A stretch of DNA of 64,000 nt from Candidatus Poribacteria bacterium (GCA_022821725.1 JAJEDB010000079.1:1-64000); one strand, 5' to 3'; shown: positions 33,917 through 42,972, numbered from the stretch's first letter. The notes: generated by a model not told the origin, from the letters alone. Numbers and translations are program-made.

Positions 33917-34915
33917 TTAAAGCGGAAAATCGATTGACTGTCCCTGCTCAGAGGACATATAGAACGCTTGCATGAGTTCGGTGAGGTTCCGTCCATCTTG
34001 GATGGTAATCGTCATCGGTTCATCGCGAAGAATAGCGTTAATCCACTGTTGTATCGGTTCAGGGGGTGCTGCGGGGGCATTGGCAATGTATTCCGCTTTC
34101 TCCTCATCAGAGAGTTTGCGAGTTTCAAAATGCATCTCGCCATCATGTCCCGCGGCGAACGAACCTTCTGTGCCGTAGACTTCAAGCATATTTGGACCGG
34201 AACGGTGCGTCCACGCAACGTCAATCACCCCGAGTGCCTTGTTCACAAACTCAACAACGGAAACACTGTTGTCATCAATCGGGAAGTTGCCGGTGAAGTT
34301 GTTAATCTTAGCGATAGCACTCTTCGGCTCACCCATCAACCATCGGATAACATCGACACGGTGACACCCTAAATCGAAGAGGGCTCCGCCACCGGCGCGT
34401 TCTGGATCTGCGAACCAAGCACTTGTTCCACTGAACCAGCTATCCAATGCGGCGGAATGCGCAATCCGTCCTCTACCGAACGTGATGTCGCCGAGGAGTC
34501 CATCGTCAATCGCCTTTTTCGCAAACAGAATTTCAGGATTAGCCCGGGAGGGCAGCGAAATCATGAACTTTACACCCGCCTTCTCGACAGCCTCAATAAT
34601 TGGATCGCATTCGGCAACAGTAATTGCGAGTGCCTTTTCGGTGAAGATATGTTTCCCGGCTTCAGCGGCAGCGATCATTACGCGCGGATGGTCGGACGTG
34701 ATTGCGTCAACGGCGACCGCGTCTACATCGTCGCGGCTGAGAACTTCGTCCAGATCGGTGTAGAAGGGAACATCGTATTGTTCAGCGGCATCTCTGCCAC
34801 CGTATTCCTCTTCGTCCCAGACGGCAACGAGTTCGGTTTCAGGGTTTTCGTTAATTTTTCGTGCATAGCCACCGGCGTGGACATGCGCCATACTAATCTT
34901 TGCGACTTTTATCAT
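33917..34915 (-). CDS. Gfo/Idh/MocA-family oxidoreductase
   Basis: 332 residues. Here the Rossmann start is IKVAKISMAHVHAGGYARKINENPETELVAVWDE, where the usual GxGxxG reads MAHVHAGG. FTEKALAITVAECDPIIEA supplies EKxL (Pro replaced by Ala). AGGGALFDLGCHRVDVIRWLMGEPKSA is the conserved G-G-x-D-x-G-x-H-x-x-D motif with catalytic Asp/His. The altered nucleotide loop and EKA motif mark a divergent subgroup, but the fold is clear. AAGGAGAA precedes the ATG. Substrate unknown. Confidence 0.8.
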   Translation of the reverse strand: MIKVAKISMAHVHAGGYARKINENPETELVAVWDEEEYGGRDAAEQYDVPFYTDLDEVLSRDDVDAVAVDAITSDHPRVMIAAAEAGKHIFTEKALAITVAECDPIIEAVEKAGVKFMISLPSRANPEILFAKKAIDDGLLGDITFGRGRIAHSAALDSWFSGTSAWFADPERAGGGALFDLGCHRVDVIRWLMGEPKSAIAKINNFTGNFPIDDNSVSVVEFVNKALGVIDVAWTHRSGPNMLEVYGTEGSFAAGHDGEMHFETRKLSDEEKAEYIANAPAAPPEPIQQWINAILRDEPMTITIQDGRNLTELMQAFYMSSEQGQSIDFPL

Positions 34916-35030
34916 GTAATTCTCCTTATTATTTTCGTGAGTTCGATATAACGCGGCTCTTAAACACCATCATGTATGTAGGTTGAACACACCTTAAACC
35001 CAACTCAATGCTGAAAAACATAAAATACCT

Positions 35031-35129
35031 TTGCTCCATAGGAGCAATATGTCTATAGCAATCAATCTTACTCCGCCCGCTCCGTAGGTGCGGTATGTGG
35101 CTATTACACATAGCACTCCGCTGGAGTGC
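35031..35129. repeat. Two TATAGACATA-type hairpins
   Basis: TTGCTCC-ATA-GGAGCAA (35031-35047) is followed by TATGTCTATAG, so it is the reverse-orientation form. GCACTCC-GCT-GGAGTGC (35113-35129) is preceded by ACATA. They belong to a hairpin family also found at 36119-36135, 36170-36184 and, decayed, 48631-48647. The gap 34916-35220 holds nothing else I can name. Confidence 0.6.
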
Positions 35130-35220
35130 TGAAACTTATGAAACTAACTGGTTCCCAATATGTGGGAGTCATGCTATATCGTATAGTGCTCCTCTAAATT
35201 CCTAAGTTAAACCCACGTTA

Positions 35221-35994
35221 TTATATAATTCTGCCAACAGAAGAGCGAGTGGCGAGATGGTTCCAGCCACGGAGTACCAGTTGGACATTAGTGTGGCGAT
35301 TTTCGGATTCGATTTCATCGTCACCAGCGTGCATTTGAACGAGGACACTCTTTCGCGTCCGGTTCGAGTGGTTGGGCATTGACCCGTGTAGGGTAAAATA
35401 ACTAAAGAACAACACGTCTCCGGGTTCCGCCTCTAAAACGGTTGCGTTCTCAATGGGGTATCGTTCTGTAACTTCAGCATTCTTTCCGCTGCCCATCATG
35501 CCATCAGTGCGTCCCAACTCCTTGTGGGACCCCGGATAGACGCGGACACATCCCATTTCATCCGTAGCCTCTGAAACGTAGATGATGGCAGCTATCATCG
35601 TGTCTTTGACGGACGGAAAATACTGCCAATCTTGATGCATCGGGAAGGGTGCCCCTGTTTCCGGTGGTTTGCAGAAGAGTTTGGAATGGTGAAGCATAAT
35701 ATCGGGTCCGAGGATGGCTTCGGTAACATCAAGAAACTTCTCCTGCATGAACGCCTGCAACCAGATCCCAGAGAAACTCTGGATATTGTGCGTATGGATG
35801 ATAACAGACTCACCGCCATCAAGTGCGTCCATCAATCTACCGCCCCAGCGTGCATTGACGTTCTCATCACTTTTGAGGAGTTGATCCACGACCCGATCGA
35901 AGTCACTTTCCATCGCATTGATTTCTTGAGAGGAATAGACCCCTTTGGCGAAATAGTATCCGTTCTCCTGAAAGAATTTTCCGATATCTGACAT
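35221..35994 (-). CDS. Phytanoyl-CoA dioxygenase (PhyH) family protein
   Basis: The 257-residue product shows FFQENGYYFAKGVYSSQEINAME at the start, the iron site MHQDWQYFPSVKDTMIAAIIYV (His and Asp), MGCVRVYPGSHKELG, and the distal His in LEAEPGDVLFFSYFTLHGSMPNHSNRTRKSVLVQM with Arg for 2-oxoglutarate. Predicted Fe(II)/2-oxoglutarate hydroxylase. It is the third PhyH in the window and only distantly similar to the other two, so probably not a recent duplicate. AGGAG lies 15 bases before the ATG. Confidence 0.85.
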   Translation of the reverse strand: MSDIGKFFQENGYYFAKGVYSSQEINAMESDFDRVVDQLLKSDENVNARWGGRLMDALDGGESVIIHTHNIQSFSGIWLQAFMQEKFLDVTEAILGPDIMLHHSKLFCKPPETGAPFPMHQDWQYFPSVKDTMIAAIIYVSEATDEMGCVRVYPGSHKELGRTDGMMGSGKNAEVTERYPIENATVLEAEPGDVLFFSYFTLHGSMPNHSNRTRKSVLVQMHAGDDEIESENRHTNVQLVLRGWNHLATRSSVGRII

Positions 35995-36118
35995 TTTTTT
36001 AACTATTGCTCCTGAGCGGGGTGTCCATTGTCCACCCCGAATCTAAAATTGGCAAACAATCTGTTTCAGGTTATGAAAGTTTTCTCTCCAACGCAAGCTG
36101 CCACCTATTATAGACATA

Positions 36119-36184
36119 GCACTCCGCTGGAGTGCAAGAAGTTGTAGGCCCCGGTTTCTATAGACATATCACCCCGCTGGGGTG
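36119..36184. repeat. Two TATAGACATA-type hairpins
   Basis: TAGACATA is followed by GCACTCC-GCT-GGAGTGC (36119-36135), and then TAGACATA by TCACCCC-GCT-GGGGTGA (about 36169-36185). The flank and loop are identical while three stem pairs have changed on both arms together, which shows selection for pairing. Confidence 0.65.
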
Positions 36185-36249
36185 AGGAAATGCCTGATCC
36201 GCTCGCTGAAACGTTCAGAGTTTGTTAGTAACAACTTGGGTTATCTGTA

Positions 36250-36984
36250 TTAAAGGTACATCGTTAGAAAATTTCCCTTGTTATGCTCCTCTGTAGCGTC
36301 CTGCTGCAACTTGCTAAATGTGTTGAAGGCAGCAAATTGACCGTTGTCCAGAATTCCGACGAGGTTTTCGACGTGCGAGTCAGAACCACACAACCGACGG
36401 ACATCTTCGAGACGATTGGTAGCAACCACGACGGTTTTTCCCATCGCTTGGAGTTCACCGAGAAGCTCGGCCATCTCGATCTGTCCACCCGGATCAAGCG
36501 GTGTGAGAGGCTCATCCAACAACCATAACTGTGGTTCATGTAAAAAGGTTTTGGCGAATAAAAGCCGTTGCCGTTCTCCTGTCGATAGCGTACCAATTTT
36601 AACCTCACGGAGATGCTGGATGTCCATTAATTCGAGAACTGTATCGATTGCATCCACACGCTCCCGTCTTTCCAATTTGTATGCAGCGACAAAAAAATTG
36701 AGGTAATTTACAACGGACAATTCAGGATACCCTTCAAAAGCGACGGGGATATACCCGATGCTTGGACGCACCTGTTTCAGGTTCTCAAATGCATCAATCC
36801 CATCCATAGAAACGGTCCCTGATGTCGGTTCGACCAAGGTCGCCAAAATATTGAGTAGAAGCGTTTTCCCTGAACCGTTCTTACCGAGTAGGACGAGGCA
36901 TTCCCCAGCTGCCACTTGGAACGTAAGTTCCGTCAGAATGGGTTTCTTGTCAAAGGATTTAGAGAGACTCTGCACATCAAGCAT
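36250..36984 (-). CDS. ABC transporter ATP-binding protein
   Basis: 244 residues: Walker A ECLVLLGKNGSGKTLLLN (GxxGxGKT), the Q-loop segment VRPSIGYIPVAFEGYPELS, signature IGTLSTGERQRLLFAKTF, Walker B LWLLDEPLTPLD, and the H-loop replaced by VVVATNRLEDV (Asn in place of His). Closest in style to CcmA and export-type ATPases. No permease gene lies next to it; the neighbours are a PhyH and a Gfo/Idh gene. The changed H-loop may mean reduced hydrolysis or a regulatory role. Confidence 0.82.
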   Translation of the reverse strand: MLDVQSLSKSFDKKPILTELTFQVAAGECLVLLGKNGSGKTLLLNILATLVEPTSGTVSMDGIDAFENLKQVRPSIGYIPVAFEGYPELSVVNYLNFFVAAYKLERRERVDAIDTVLELMDIQHLREVKIGTLSTGERQRLLFAKTFLHEPQLWLLDEPLTPLDPGGQIEMAELLGELQAMGKTVVVATNRLEDVRRLCGSDSHVENLVGILDNGQFAAFNTFSKLQQDATEEHNKGNFLTMYL

Positions 36985-37003
36985 TTTTAATTTTGCGACG
37001 CAT

Positions 37004-38005
37004 TTAACTCAGATCCACCTTGACGGGTGTGCCGAGTTCAGCGGATTGCCACGCGGCTTCGGTCAATTGGATGACCCGCAACCCGTTTTCAACACCGATC
37101 GGGTTCTCCGTCCGTTCACCCCGGATGAGTTCAATAAAAGCGACATCCTTGTTCGCTTGTTCCGGCATTTCAGATGTGTCAACAAGTTCTGGTGTCCCAT
37201 CCCCTGCTTGACGATAGAGTTGTCCCTCTCGGAGATGGAGCGCGCCCTCCTCCAACCAGACAGAAAAAGCTTCTCGAACGCCGCCATACGCGTGTCCAAC
37301 AATACTGATATTGCACAAGGCACCGGTATCAAACTTAATGGACATCGCAGTGAGCACATCCACCTCAATGCCTAAGTTGTCTATCATGGCAAAGACAGTA
37401 TCGGGACTGGCTTCTAATACCCAGAGGAGAATGTCAATGAGATGGCTCCCTGAGTCGTTCAGTTGCCCACCACCGCCGAGGAACGGGTCTTGCCGCCATT
37501 TGCCCTGCTGATTCCGATACCAGTTCTGTGACTGGTGTGCCGCGACGAAGTTAACGCGTCCGAGTTCACCACTCTGGACGACTTGGCGACAGTATTGATA
37601 CGTAGGACTCAAATGTCGTTGGTAACCTATCATCAGGTGCAAACCGGTCTCTTCCACCTTCGCTATTACCTGCTTGGCATGATCCACCGTGCAAACCATC
37701 GGTTTCTCGGTGTGGACATGGCACCCTCTATCAAGTGCGTCCATAATATGCTGGAAATGGAGACCGTGCGGCGAACTAATAACCACGGCATCCGGTTTGA
37801 CGGCATCTAACATCTCAACGTGGTCGGCATAAGTCGGCAGCGACTCGTCTAAACCGACGGTCTCTTTGAACGCGTCAAGCGACGCTTCACTTGGATCAGC
37901 GAGGGCAACAATTTCTACACCCTCAACACTTGAGACACTGCGTCCGTGTCCACGTGCATTGCCGCCACATCCGATGAACGCAAAATTTAATTTCTGTTTC
38001 GACAT
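37004..38005 (-). CDS. Gfo/Idh/MocA-family oxidoreductase
   Basis: The 333-residue product has the Rossmann motif LNFAFIGCGGNARGHGRSVSSVEGVEIVALADPSE, HVHTEKPMVCTVDHAKQVI (EKP, about residue 97) and LGGGGQLNDSGSHLIDILLWVL (G-G-x-D-x-G-x-H-x-x-D). This is an intact catalytic set, so it is probably an active NAD(P)-dependent sugar or polyol dehydrogenase. It ends 19 bases before the ABC ATPase start and could share its transcript. AGGAGG lies about 14 bases before the ATG. Confidence 0.85.
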   Translation of the reverse strand: MSKQKLNFAFIGCGGNARGHGRSVSSVEGVEIVALADPSEASLDAFKETVGLDESLPTYADHVEMLDAVKPDAVVISSPHGLHFQHIMDALDRGCHVHTEKPMVCTVDHAKQVIAKVEETGLHLMIGYQRHLSPTYQYCRQVVQSGELGRVNFVAAHQSQNWYRNQQGKWRQDPFLGGGGQLNDSGSHLIDILLWVLEASPDTVFAMIDNLGIEVDVLTAMSIKFDTGALCNISIVGHAYGGVREAFSVWLEEGALHLREGQLYRQAGDGTPELVDTSEMPEQANKDVAFIELIRGERTENPIGVENGLRVIQLTEAAWQSAELGTPVKVDLS

Positions 38006-38197
38006 TTTTTAATTTATGGCCTCCTGGGCTGTTCTCCACTCTGTTCATGGTTCTGACCCTGTTATTGCTTGCGATGTAACCTATCACAACCTGCAACAAA
38101 AATTCAAGTTTTTAATTATACTTTGCAGAGAAACAACGTGCATTAAAACCCTTGAGGCGTTCCTTAAATCAGCGTGTGCAGTCGCTCCAGAGAAGCA

Positions 38198-38224
38198 AAT
38201 AGTGTTCAACAAATGAACACTATT
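38198..38224. promoter_or_regulatory. 11-bp palindrome, possible operator
   Basis: AATAGTGTTCA-ACAAA-TGAACACTATT is a perfect dyad. It lies about 70 bases upstream of a sigma54-like promoter, where an activator would bind, and 160 bases before the receptor start. No U-run follows, so it is not a terminator. Confidence 0.5.
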
Positions 38225-38280
38225 GCACAAATTATGATAGAAATAGGTCGAAATTCGCCAATTTTATGCCAAATCGCGAA

Positions 38281-38295
38281 TGGCATACAACTTGC
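38281..38295 (+). promoter_or_regulatory. Candidate sigma54 promoter of the TonB-dependent receptor
   Basis: TGGCATACAACTTGC matches the sigma54 consensus TGGCAC-N5-TTGC with the correct spacing of GG and GC and one mismatch (T for C). The transcript would start near 38307. Confidence 0.35.
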
Positions 38296-38383
38296 GAGGG
38301 GTAGCACGGTAACACATAGGCATCAATTGCACCAGACATCTGACCGACACACAGCAGAATCAAGTTGAACGGAGAACACGACT

Positions 38384-40717
38384 ATGCAAAAATCAACCTA
38401 CCTTATTCTTATCATAAGCCTGAGTCTATCACTGAGTTGGATTTTCCAAGCACACGGAGAAAAAGATTGTGACATGGAAGTTGCGGAAGTAGAGGAGGTC
38501 ACAGTAACAGCAACGCGCGCCGAGAAAGAGCCTTTCAAAACGCCTAATGCTATCACCGTTCTTAACCTCAAACAATTGGAACGGACCAACGCGGAGCACG
38601 CCTCCAACCTACTTCGTGATGCCGTCGGGGTTAGCGCACAACAGACGACAGTCGGACAAGGTTCTCCATTACTCCGAGGCTTAACTGGCTACCAGACACT
38701 GATACAGGTCGATTGGGTGCGTCTGAACAATTCAACATTCCGTTCGGGACCAAACCAATATACGGCAACTATCGGACCAGAGATGTTAGATCGGGCAGAA
38801 GTGCTGCTTGGTTCAAGTTCGATGTTATACGGAAGCGGTGCTATGGGGGGTGTGGTGAGTTACTTTACGAAAGCGATCCCACTTAATCCAGCGCAGCAAA
38901 CCTGGGAGGTACATCCACGACTCCTTGCTCGGTACACGACAGCCACACAAGAACGGCTCGGTCGGCTGGAGGTAACAGGAAATAAGGGTAGACTCGGATT
39001 CATCGCTGGCGGTGGTGCCCGATTCTATGGAGATATGAACCCCGGCAGCGGTTACGATCTCCACTACAAAAACCGGAAGTTTGAAATCGTGAACGAAATG
39101 CCAAGCGGTGTGAAACTCTATAACTATGATGAGATCAATCAGTTGTCAAAAGACAATATCCCTGAGAGATGGCTCATCGACACCGAAGGTCCACTGGGTT
39201 GGAAAGCCTACGACGCCAATGCAAAATTGGGTTATCAACTCAACGACACCAGCACTATCAATGTCGCCTATCAGATGTGGCGACAACCGCAAACCCCGCG
39301 GTATGATAAAATCGCACCACAGGAATTTGACGAATTCTTTTTTGAACCGCAAAACCGTGATCTCGTCTATGCTAATTACTTCGTAACTCCAGTAGAAGGA
39401 GGCATCGACTCGTTCCGTCTGACAGCCTCTTATCACCGCCAAAAAGAGGGACGCAACGAAGTGAAACTCGATGCGACATCTCGACGACATCGATATGATA
39501 CTGTTAACACCATCGGCTTAAGCGCGCAAGCGGTTAGTTCCATCCTTCCCCGACAACGCTTGGTCGGCGGCGGTGAATTCTACTTGGACATGATCCAGAG
39601 TCGGACCGTCAATACTGACCTTAAGACGGGTAAAGAAGATATTAATGAAGACGTTGGACGTTTCATCAACGGTTCTCAGTTCTGGGATGCGAGTCTGTAT
39701 TTGCAAGATGAAATTACGGTCCATGACCGTGTTGAACTTACACTTGGTGGACGCGCGACGTTTTATCAGACCCATGCAGACCTCTCTGTCCGAGATAAGG
39801 CTTTCGATGCGTTCAATGTATTCGACAGCAGCCTGACAGGAAGTGCTGGCGTAGTGGTGAGTTTGACAGAGTACCTGAACTTTGTAAGCAACTTTGGAAC
39901 AGCGTTTCGTGCCCCCTCGTTGAACGATACAACGGCGGTGGAAGTGACCAATGAAGGTGTCACTGCCCCGAGTCCGGATCTTGGACCGGAAACTTCGTGG
40001 ACGGTTGAGAGCGGTCTCAAGGCTAAGCACACCTACTTCCGGGGTGCTTTCACACTCTTCCACAGTCGGATTAGCGGTTTAGTTGCGCGTAAACCTGTGC
40101 AAGAGGCATATACAGGTGAAACACTCCCGCAACTCCATCAAGACCTCATCAAAGAATACGAGGGTATTGACGTACTCGTGTTTGATAATGTCGATGAGGC
40201 ACAGTTCCAAGGTGTTGAATTAGCTGGGTTGGTTCCGATCAATCCTGTCTGGTCCGTCTACGGCAATGCGGCATTGATACGTGGAGAAGTCCTTAAAATT
40301 GGCGGCAAAACACCAGATCCGAAGAAACCGTGGGAAGCCCGTGTCCGTAGGGAACCCCCATTGAACGGCATCGTTGGGGTTCAGTGGGAACCGTTGAATA
40401 CGGAGTATTGGGCGACCTTTTATGTGCGCGCCGCGGCAGAACAGCGGCACCTGAACCGCAGTGATATCCGCGACCCCCGGATGCCCGGAAAAACACGCGA
40501 TCCCGCCGAAGTTGAATTCGATTCCAACGGCTATGCAGTGGATGCTGGGACCCCAGGATGGTGGACCCTTAATGTTCGCGGAGGGATTCAACTCTTCGAT
40601 TACACACACGTGACATTATCACTCGAAAACCTGCTGGATCGACGGTATCGGCCACACGGCACGGGTGTAAACGCCTCAGGTTTCAACGTGAGTCTGAGTC
40701 TGGATAATCGGTTTTAA
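38384..40717 (+). CDS. TonB-dependent outer membrane receptor
   Basis: 777 residues. A signal peptide (about 1-26) is followed by a TonB box-like segment (EEVTVTATRAEKEPF) and a plug domain (about 45-160: NAITVLNLKQLERTNAEHASNLLRDAVGV, SPLLRGLTGYQTLIQVDWVRLNN, VLLGSSSMLYGSGAMGGVVSYFTK). A 22-strand beta barrel follows and ends in VTLSLENLLDRRYRPHGTGVNASGFNVSLSLDNRF, with the terminal Phe needed for barrel assembly. Strands such as FRAPSLNDTTAVEVTNEG and GPETSWTVESGLKA match siderophore or vitamin receptors. The ligand is unknown. It stands alone and is convergent with coaD. Confidence 0.9.
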   Translation: MQKSTYLILIISLSLSLSWIFQAHGEKDCDMEVAEVEEVTVTATRAEKEPFKTPNAITVLNLKQLERTNAEHASNLLRDAVGVSAQQTTVGQGSPLLRGLTGYQTLIQVDWVRLNNSTFRSGPNQYTATIGPEMLDRAEVLLGSSSMLYGSGAMGGVVSYFTKAIPLNPAQQTWEVHPRLLARYTTATQERLGRLEVTGNKGRLGFIAGGGARFYGDMNPGSGYDLHYKNRKFEIVNEMPSGVKLYNYDEINQLSKDNIPERWLIDTEGPLGWKAYDANAKLGYQLNDTSTINVAYQMWRQPQTPRYDKIAPQEFDEFFFEPQNRDLVYANYFVTPVEGGIDSFRLTASYHRQKEGRNEVKLDATSRRHRYDTVNTIGLSAQAVSSILPRQRLVGGGEFYLDMIQSRTVNTDLKTGKEDINEDVGRFINGSQFWDASLYLQDEITVHDRVELTLGGRATFYQTHADLSVRDKAFDAFNVFDSSLTGSAGVVVSLTEYLNFVSNFGTAFRAPSLNDTTAVEVTNEGVTAPSPDLGPETSWTVESGLKAKHTYFRGAFTLFHSRISGLVARKPVQEAYTGETLPQLHQDLIKEYEGIDVLVFDNVDEAQFQGVELAGLVPINPVWSVYGNAALIRGEVLKIGGKTPDPKKPWEARVRREPPLNGIVGVQWEPLNTEYWATFYVRAAAEQRHLNRSDIRDPRMPGKTRDPAEVEFDSNGYAVDAGTPGWWTLNVRGGIQLFDYTHVTLSLENLLDRRYRPHGTGVNASGFNVSLSLDNRF

Positions 40718-40723
40718 TAGTTA

Positions 40724-40836
40724 TCAGTCGTCAGTTGTCGGTTAAGAGATTTTTCGGTAACAATTCAAGCCCCAAGCGTATGCCAAACTGTGGATAATTG
40801 TTGAAAGGTAGCCTCTTTACTGACGACTGACAATTA
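40724..40836. repeat. Inverted CAGTCGTCAGT repeat between convergent genes
   Basis: CAGTCGTCAGT (about 40726) and ACTGACGACTG (about 40818) are perfect complements 80 bases apart. Each belongs to a simple degenerate repeat (TTATCAGTCGTCAGTTGTCGG), also seen as AACTGATAACTGACAACTGAC at 1256-1278. Confidence 0.5.
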
Positions 40837-40837
40837 T

Positions 40838-41350
40838 TTATAGCACATCAAATTTCTTCTTGATAAATTCAACGACGACTGCCGGCACCATCTCCCGTAA
40901 TTTCTCCTCACTTACCCGCCGCTGCGCCATCTGCACAACCTCCATCACGAGGGTCGAACTGATATGCGCATACTGCGTGTTCGCCATCATAAAGAGGGTA
41001 TCGATGTCTGGAGCGATCTGTTGATTCATCCGCGCCATCTTGAACTCCCATTCAAAATCGGAGATTTCGCGCAGTCCACGAACAATCGCGCATGCGCCGC
41101 GTGTCTGTGCGTAATGCACCGTCAACCCGGTATACCCATCAATCGTGGCTTGCGGATACGGTTCAATGACAGTTTCAAGCATTTGGGTGCGTTCCTCAAG
41201 CGTGAAGCGCGCCGGTTTGGCAGGGTTAACACCGATAGCAACAACCAGTTCATCAAAGATGCTGAGATTGCAAATGCGATCAATGAGGTCGACGTGTCCA
41301 TTCGTGACGGGGTCGAAACTTGCGGGAAAGATAGCGATTTTCTTTGGCAT
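40838..41350 (-). CDS. coaD: Pantetheine-phosphate adenylyltransferase
   Basis: 170 residues, the normal length. It catalyses the fourth step of coenzyme A synthesis, 4'-phosphopantetheine plus ATP to dephospho-CoA. Landmarks are IAIFPASFDPVTNGHVDLIDRI (T/HxGH nucleotidyltransferase motif, here TNGH), ATIDGYTGLTVHYAQTRGACAIVRGLREISDFEWEFKMARMNQ and the second nucleotide motif YAHISSTLVMEV (ISST). Monocistronic; the leader AACCGCAAGGAATAATTAAAAAGT gives AAGGA as ribosome-binding site. Confidence 0.94.
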   Translation of the reverse strand: MPKKIAIFPASFDPVTNGHVDLIDRICNLSIFDELVVAIGVNPAKPARFTLEERTQMLETVIEPYPQATIDGYTGLTVHYAQTRGACAIVRGLREISDFEWEFKMARMNQQIAPDIDTLFMMANTQYAHISSTLVMEVVQMAQRRVSEEKLREMVPAVVVEFIKKKFDVL

Positions 41351-41457
41351 ACTTTTTAATTATTCCTTGCGGTTGGGCTATACACTTTCCATGCCAATTT
41401 TATCACAAATGCCAGCATAAAGCAAGTCCTCTTGTTTTTAGCCAAAATCAAAAAAAG

Positions 41458-41510
41458 TTGCTTGCTTTTTTGCACGCGTGGTATAATAGCACTATCATAT
41501 AGCAAGGAGG
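41458..41510 (+). promoter_or_regulatory. Promoter and ribosome-binding site of the ThuA-like gene
   Basis: TTGCTT (41458-41463), 18-bp spacer, TATAAT (41482-41487, perfect -10), and AAGGAGG (41504-41510) 6 bases before the ATG at 41517. A clean housekeeping-type promoter. Confidence 0.65.
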
Positions 41511-41516
41511 CTAATA

Positions 41517-42149
41517 ATGGCAAAAATTAACACACTTGTCTTTGCAGGCGGTGCCATCCATGACTGGAAAGGCTGTAGTGATGAAATTGTGAAGGTGCTC
41601 TCACAACGAGATGAATTTGAGATTACCCGCGTCGAGGAAGACTTGGATGCTCTCGTGTCACCGAATTTAGATCCATACGATCTCGTCGTTTTCTATTACA
41701 CAATAGGTGAGATCTCGGACGCACAGAAGAACGGTTTGCTCAACCACGTCGCTTCCGGTAAAGGCTACGTCGGTGTGCACTCGGCAGCAGATTCGTTCCG
41801 CGAGTGTCCAGAGTACCGCTCAATGGTAGGAGGTTATTTCGTCACGCATCCACGCTACCGCGACTACCAAGTCAGCATCGTTGACGGTGAGCACGAAATC
41901 ACAAAAGGGCTCGACGAGTTTGTCGTGACGGATGAACAGTATATCCTCGATTACGATCCTCGGAATCACATACTTGCGTCAGCATTATGGCAAGGTGCGG
42001 CAGCACCCGTGGCATGGACAAAGAACTGGGGCGAAGGTAAAGTGTTTTATCTCGCGCTCGGTCATGATGCAGCGGCGTGTCAGCATGAGATGTTCGGAAA
42101 GCTCTTGGAACGGGGTGCGCTCTGGGCAGGCAGTAACGGCGGCGCGTAG
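41517..42149 (+). CDS. ThuA-domain (trehalose utilisation-like) protein
   Basis: The 210-residue product has a glutamine-amidotransferase-like flavodoxin fold of the ThuA family: TLVFAGGAIHDWKGCSDEIVKVL, YDLVVFYYTIGEISDAQKNGLLNHVASGKGYVGVHSAADSF, VGGYFVTHPRYRDYQVSI, ITKGLDEFVVTDEQYILDYDP, and the closing WTKNWGEGKVFYLALGHDAAA. The VGxHSAxD segment is the family's strongest marker. ThuA proteins occur in keto-sugar pathways with Gfo/Idh enzymes, but no such gene is adjacent. No signal peptide. Confidence 0.85.
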   Translation: MAKINTLVFAGGAIHDWKGCSDEIVKVLSQRDEFEITRVEEDLDALVSPNLDPYDLVVFYYTIGEISDAQKNGLLNHVASGKGYVGVHSAADSFRECPEYRSMVGGYFVTHPRYRDYQVSIVDGEHEITKGLDEFVVTDEQYILDYDPRNHILASALWQGAAAPVAWTKNWGEGKVFYLALGHDAAACQHEMFGKLLERGALWAGSNGGA

Positions 42150-42235
42150 ATGCTTATCGGCTATCGGCTATCGGCTCTAAATTTCCGATTGCAGATAGCC
42201 ATCCTGCTTCTTCGCAGGTTGATTTCCTATTAAAC

Positions 42236-42916
42236 ATGAAACAGAAAATCACCAGTATTCAGGCGGTTCCTGAATTGCCTTCGCATCAACACCTTTTTCT
42301 GAATGACACGCCATTTGTTGTGATCCATACATCTTTGGTTGAAAAATTCGGATTACGTATCGGTTTAGAAATTGAAGCTGAGATCATCGAAAAGTTAATT
42401 GCAGCGGATGAAGTGATGCGAGCAAAAAACCATGCGCTCCGGTTACTCCGCGAAGAGAAGGATCCCCTTACAGCAGACGCTTCAGAGGATTCTCGCCCTA
42501 TAGGAAAGCCTAAAATTTATACCAAAAACGAGATGGAACAGCGACTTGCGCGAGAAGGCTTCTCAGCGAAAGCAATTGAAACAACGATCGAGGAGTTGAT
42601 TCATTCGGGACATATTCGCGACCGGAAGTATGCAGAGAATTGGATAATCCGCAGGCAGAAATCGAATCCCCGTGGAAAAACGTTGCTCAAGAAAGAACTC
42701 GTCAACAAAGGCATCGACCGAGAAATAGCGGAACAGGTTGTAGCGAACGTAGAAACCGAAGACGAAACGAAAGTCGCACTCCAGATTTCTCAAAAACGGA
42801 TGAAGCAGTATACAGGACTACCGATCCATGTCGCTAAACGTCGGTTACACGGATTTTTGGCGCGCCGCGGGTTCGGATCGGAAATTGTTCGGCATGTACT
42901 CGAGCAGATTTTTTAA
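42236..42916 (+). CDS. recX: Regulatory protein RecX
   Basis: The 226-residue product has three tandem three-helix repeats (about 65-226) typical of RecX: ALRLLREEKDP..., MEQRLAREGFSAKAIETTIEELIHSGHIRDRKYAENWIIRRQKSNPRGKTLLKKELVNKGID (the R-x-P-x-G-x-x-x-L-x-x-E-L-x-x-K-G signature), and MHVAKRRLHGFLARRGFGSEIVRHVLEQIF-like C-terminus. RecX binds RecA filaments and inhibits recombination. recA is not adjacent. It lies upstream of alaS; recX-alaS order is common in bacteria. About 120 bases and a promoter separate it from alaS. Confidence 0.85.
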   Translation: MKQKITSIQAVPELPSHQHLFLNDTPFVVIHTSLVEKFGLRIGLEIEAEIIEKLIAADEVMRAKNHALRLLREEKDPLTADASEDSRPIGKPKIYTKNEMEQRLAREGFSAKAIETTIEELIHSGHIRDRKYAENWIIRRQKSNPRGKTLLKKELVNKGIDREIAEQVVANVETEDETKVALQISQKRMKQYTGLPIHVAKRRLHGFLARRGFGSEIVRHVLEQIF

Positions 42917-42972
42917 CGCATCCGCACATCATATCAAAGTTTCCCGAACGGATCTTTGTATCCGTTTTTGTC

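Larger units (their letters stand above)
38006..38383. other. 378-bp upstream region of the TonB-dependent receptor
   Basis: No gene seen. It holds a copy of the TTTTTAATTATAC...TTGC repeat at 38109-38132, a perfect 11-bp inverted repeat at 38198-38224, a sigma54-like box at 38281-38295, and AACGGAGAACACG before the receptor ATG. Confidence 0.6.

Noticed and set aside
36250-38005. ABC importer operon with the Gfo/Idh gene
   Set aside because: No permease or binding protein is adjacent, and the ATPase looks export-like; co-transcription is possible but a sugar importer is not supported.
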